Assembly: GCF_020921035.1 (NCBI RefSeq)
Contig: NC_063152.1
Location: 27,961,903-28,025,902, forward strand
From: Rhodamnia argentea
Taxonomy: Eukaryota; Streptophyta; Magnoliopsida; Myrtales; Myrtaceae
Reading direction: 5' to 3'
Length of the DNA: 64,000 nucleotides
Shown here: positions 61,229-64,000 of the stretch, piece by piece
Numbering within the stretch: position 1 is the first letter of the stretch
Layout of the letters: every line of letters begins with the position of its first letter
Position numbers and translations under genes: made by a program
The notes under the pieces: generated by a model
What the model was told of the DNA's origin: nothing
Database searches by the model: none
The model's input: the letters and a program-made list of their open reading frames with translations, nothing else

Positions 61229-61756
61229 GACTCGATCCGTACAGAATCTAAACAAATTCAAAGACGAAAGAGATCATTGTTTCCAATTTGGATTAGTTAG
61301 CAAATTGCAATCGAATGAAACGTTACCGATCGAATTCAAGATGAGGGCCTGCCGATGAGTTGGTGGTTGACTCCTTGAGCGTGACTCTAATGTCAACCCA
61401 GTGGGAGCCAAGCAGAACATTTCAAAACAAAAAACAAAAAACATTGGCAGGCGAAGTCAATTGAATATGATCTTTCCTGTTCCTATAAATATCGAGAAAA
61501 TCCATGGGGCCCTGTGCAAGACTCTATTAAACCAAGTCGCGCGGGGGGAATGCACATTCTTAAATTTGACGAAGTCAAAGAAAGGATGCTGGACTTTCTC
61601 GCAGGTCACCAGCCACCGATGCTCCACGGAAAGTCTCCCACGTCTTTCATTTTCCCTTGTCTTCTGGTAATTTAATTAGGAGCCAAATCCTAAATTATGT
61701 GAGAATTGCTAATGGAGTATAAAGCAGAGCATTGTCTATGGCAAAGTTCACTCGCT
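61229..61756. other. Intergenic; no further terpene synthase exons
   Basis: Searched on the minus strand for a WW-KDLD exon continuing the terpene synthase fragment; nothing found. No other gene seen. Confidence 0.4.
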
Positions 61757-62625
61757 TCATGTGAAGTTAGATGACCTTGTAATCTTGCCGAGTTCCTTCT
61801 GGCGTTGCTCTTGCAGTAAGTTGAAATCGAGTTTAGCCAAGGCGAGCAAGACCTTGTCATGTGAAGGCTCTTCTTGGTAAAGTGAAATATAATGCCTTGC
61901 CTCGAGTCTTGGTAAACCCTTGTGAAGCGGCTGCTTTAGGGCATGACTCGCTTGTTTTCGCAAGATTAGTGCTCGCTTTCGTTGCAACGATCGATTCAAG
62001 GCTAGTTATGGCGAAAGGAAGTGCTTCTTCCAAAATAGCGTCGCCATGGCAACTTAAATGGCAAGCGTCATATAAGCCCAGCAATCCGTGCACATCTGTA
62101 GCGAGCGATTCCTTGAAGTTGCCTTCACTGTCCTTGAATTTGTTAAAGACCTCTGTTCAACCAACCAACATGGGAAAAAAGACATAAATCAATCAGAAAT
62201 TAGGAAGATGATACACCTAGTTAATGTTCTATATTTTCTTTCACTAGTTTATCCTGAAATTCGAATGAGTCAATAGTTAATTTTGCGGCATTAATTTTCT
62301 GAAGAAGCAATTCTTAATGGTTTTCTTGTCGGATGGTTCATTAAGTTCAAGACTTACCTGATGAAATATTGTGTGACCTTGTTGTCGCAGTAGTCGAAAC
62401 ATAAGAGCAACCACAGGAAGGTCATCTCCCCTGAAATCTCCACGATCAAGTTTAGAACAACTTTTGTGGATTTGTTCCAATTGCTCATCTATTTCTCGTT
62501 CGAAATGGTAGTCAATTCCCAAGCGTTGGATTTGATCAATCAAGTGAAGCATTTGTGAAGACTTATTATCCGCGGCATCAGTCACCATCTTCCTCACCTC
62601 TCCCTTCAATTCCTCGACTTAGTCT
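61757..62625 (-). pseudogene. Terpene synthase (TPS-a type) fragment, two broken exons
   Basis: On the minus strand 62359-62625 encodes the second-exon part of a sesquiterpene synthase N-terminal domain: ELKGEVRKMVTDAADNKSSQ, HLIDQIQRLGIDYHFEREID, ALMFRLLRQQGHT, ending at a GTAAGT donor (62353-62358). 61785-62152 gives the next exon: [40 protein letters not shown] frameshift near 61970 switches to [20 protein letters not shown] and [20 protein letters not shown], ending before the expected Trp-Trp. The RR(x)8W exon, the metal-binding DDxxD and NSE/DTE motifs and all later exons are absent. The exon phases also do not join cleanly. Non-functional remnant; product type (sesquiterpene) is inferred from sequence flavour only. 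Confidence 0.82.
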
Positions 62626-63690
62626 TAACTTATTTTGTTTCACGTGATTGCTTGTTCTATCTTGATTTCACATTGCTACTATCTTTTCAAACCGGTCACA
62701 ATATTACGAGTCTTTGAGTTTCACGTGGGATCGACATGAATCCTGTAACTTTGAGATCTATTTATAAAAAAAAAAATCACCAAAAAATTGAAAATTGAAA
62801 ATGGATTGTTTGTTAATTCTGGAGGGGGAAAGTGAATGGCTTAGAAAGTAAAAACTTAAAATACAGGCTCTTAAATACAAGTCTCAAAGGCGCTCTTGTT
62901 TTCAGTTCTGTACTAATTACAGGTTCTCAAATAAAAAGAGAATTTTCAGCCAACACTTCCTTCCCTCGATCTAGAATCAGAAATCATGGTAACCACTTTT
63001 CCGAAACATGAAAAGCAAAAAGTTTCTACTTCCAAAATAATCCAAGTTAACTGATTTTTTCGATAGTAATTACATTAGTGATTTTGAAAGATAATTTTCT
63101 TGCTTTCGAAAGCTAAAAAAAAAAAAAATCACATGGGTTCATTTATTTCGCAAAACTTAAATGATTTGAAAAATGTTATCATGATTGCTCGTGTCGCTTA
63201 AAATAATTAGTCAATAAAAAAATATTCTTTTTATCGATTTCAGGATAATATTTTTTAAATTAGTCATTTTTCGATAATGAATTTATTTTATTGAATAATT
63301 ATTTCAAGCAATAAAAAAGATCAATTTCAGGATAATATTTTAAAAATATTTTATTTTTGGTGAAATAAACGAAACTTAATTCTTAAAATGGGAAAAAAAA
63401 AAAAAATCGTAAGCTGACATGCTTCTTTCATGCTGAAAGTAGAAGGCCCAAGCCCTTCTCAATACGAATCTGTTCAAATGCCGAAAGAGAATTAGCGCGC
63501 CAAGCCCACTACCCATCCGATTAAACCGAAAAACGGTGCGTAGAATTCGCCTCCTCATTTCATGTCCTTAAGGCTTAAACCCTGGCAGTCTCATCTCTCT
63601 CAGTTACACTCCTTATCCTTAAACCCTAAAAATCGCCATATCCGTCCTCCCTTCAAGCTTCCTCCTTTATCCTCATTCGTCGCGATCTGC
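62626..63690. other. AT-rich intergenic DNA
   Basis: Low-complexity A/T stretches with scattered direct repeats of GATAATATTTT and no coding signal. The last 150 bases (TCTC-rich) are likely leader of the gene starting at 63691. Confidence 0.4.
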
Positions 63691-64000
63691 ATGACGCCGG
63701 CGAGGCTCCTCACCCACCTCCGTCTCCTCCAGCCTTCTCTTCCTCTCCACTCATCCATGAAGCTCTCTCGGTCCCTCCACTCTTCTCGGTCCGTACCCGT
63801 TCCTTTCCGAGCCTTCGCTTTCAGGCCCAGGCACGCCGGCTTGTTAGCCTTCCGAGCCAACAGCCAACTGGATGTGCGGGGGCTCTCGTCCCGGTCTTCT
63901 TCCGGTTCGCGGGCATCTCCGAAGAGTTTAATCGACGATGAGGCCGAGCTCAGCGACTGGGTCAGCGGCCTGGGGAAAGACGACTCAGTTGGGGAGGTGA
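63691..64000 (+). CDS. N-terminus of a predicted organelle-targeted protein (runs off the window)
   Basis: Open from the start codon MTPARLLTHLRLLQPSLPL to the window edge (103 codons). The first 80 residues are rich in Arg, Ser and Leu and have no acidic residue before an Asp in QLDVRG, a strong mitochondrial or plastid presequence. A more polar, acidic stretch follows (LIDDEAELSDWVSGL). GAG|GTGA at the last bases could be a splice donor. I do not recognise the family from this part. Strong third-position G/C bias and the lack of stops support real coding. The minus-strand frame over the same bases is a shadow. Confidence 0.6.
   Translation, partial: MTPARLLTHLRLLQPSLPLHSSMKLSRSLHSSRSVPVPFRAFAFRPRHAGLLAFRANSQLDVRGLSSRSSSGSRASPKSLIDDEAELSDWVSGLGKDDSVGEV

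Noticed and set aside
60629..61237. Target duplication for foldback copy 3 (ACTCAGGTC versus GACTCGATC)
   Set aside because: Only about half the bases agree in any alignment, not better than chance.
63600..63860. Minus-strand open frame at the right edge
   Set aside because: Shadow of the GC-rich coding exon starting at 63691 on the plus strand.
1..64000. CRISPR arrays, prokaryotic operons, tRNA and rRNA genes
   Set aside because: No regularly spaced short repeats, no cloverleaf with a GGTTCRA box that I could fold, no rRNA blocks; the window is eukaryotic nuclear DNA.

Overview
This window is nuclear DNA from a flowering plant. All intact genes are split by typical plant introns, and their products are plant families: a SOS3/CBL calcium sensor, a cyclic-nucleotide-gated channel, a DRP1 dynamin, an ATL RING-H2 protein, a SINA E3 ligase and a TPS-a terpene synthase remnant. 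A woody eudicot is likely. The non-autonomous repeats resemble ones I associate with Myrtaceae such as Eucalyptus, but the genus is my inference and cannot be shown from the sequence alone.

Layout: 1-690 holds the 5' end of a KELP-like coactivator (minus), head to head with CNX3/MoaC (1195-2118, plus). A small hAT-like element lies at 3396-3713. SINA-type E3 ligase is at 4942-7480 (plus). A myristoylated CBL sensor is at 9884-12020 (minus) and a long-TIR foldback element at 12976-13807. A DUF212 acid-phosphatase-like gene (14611-17286, minus) is divergent from DRP1 (18178-24844, plus, 16 exons). Then come a cytochrome b561/DOMON gene (26238-28501) and an ATL20-22-like receptor-type RING-H2 gene (31240-32853).

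34.6-46.1 kb is transposon-dense. It holds inverted arms, a 2.1-kb hAT-like element carrying a broken CHUP1/IPGA1-like gene fragment, a second hAT nested inside it and a third beside it. These are followed by a complete eIF4A-III-like DEAD-box gene (39371-42209), a broken duplicate of its 5' end, and a 5'-truncated LINE. 48.6-53.8 kb carries an OXA1/YidC-type mitochondrial insertase gene. 54.3-55.0 kb has a second foldback element. 55.7-58.9 kb has a CNGC1-like channel gene (minus). The end holds a third foldback element, a terpene synthase fragment, and the first exon of an organelle-targeted protein running off the window.

The genes do not form a pathway; this is ordinary eukaryotic neighbourhood. 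Exon models were built by hand from GT-AG sites (two GC-AG), reading-frame continuity and family conservation. Most sum to exact multiples of three. The most unusual feature is the nested hAT cluster with a captured gene fragment, supported by perfect or near-perfect 8-bp target-site duplications read directly from the sequence.
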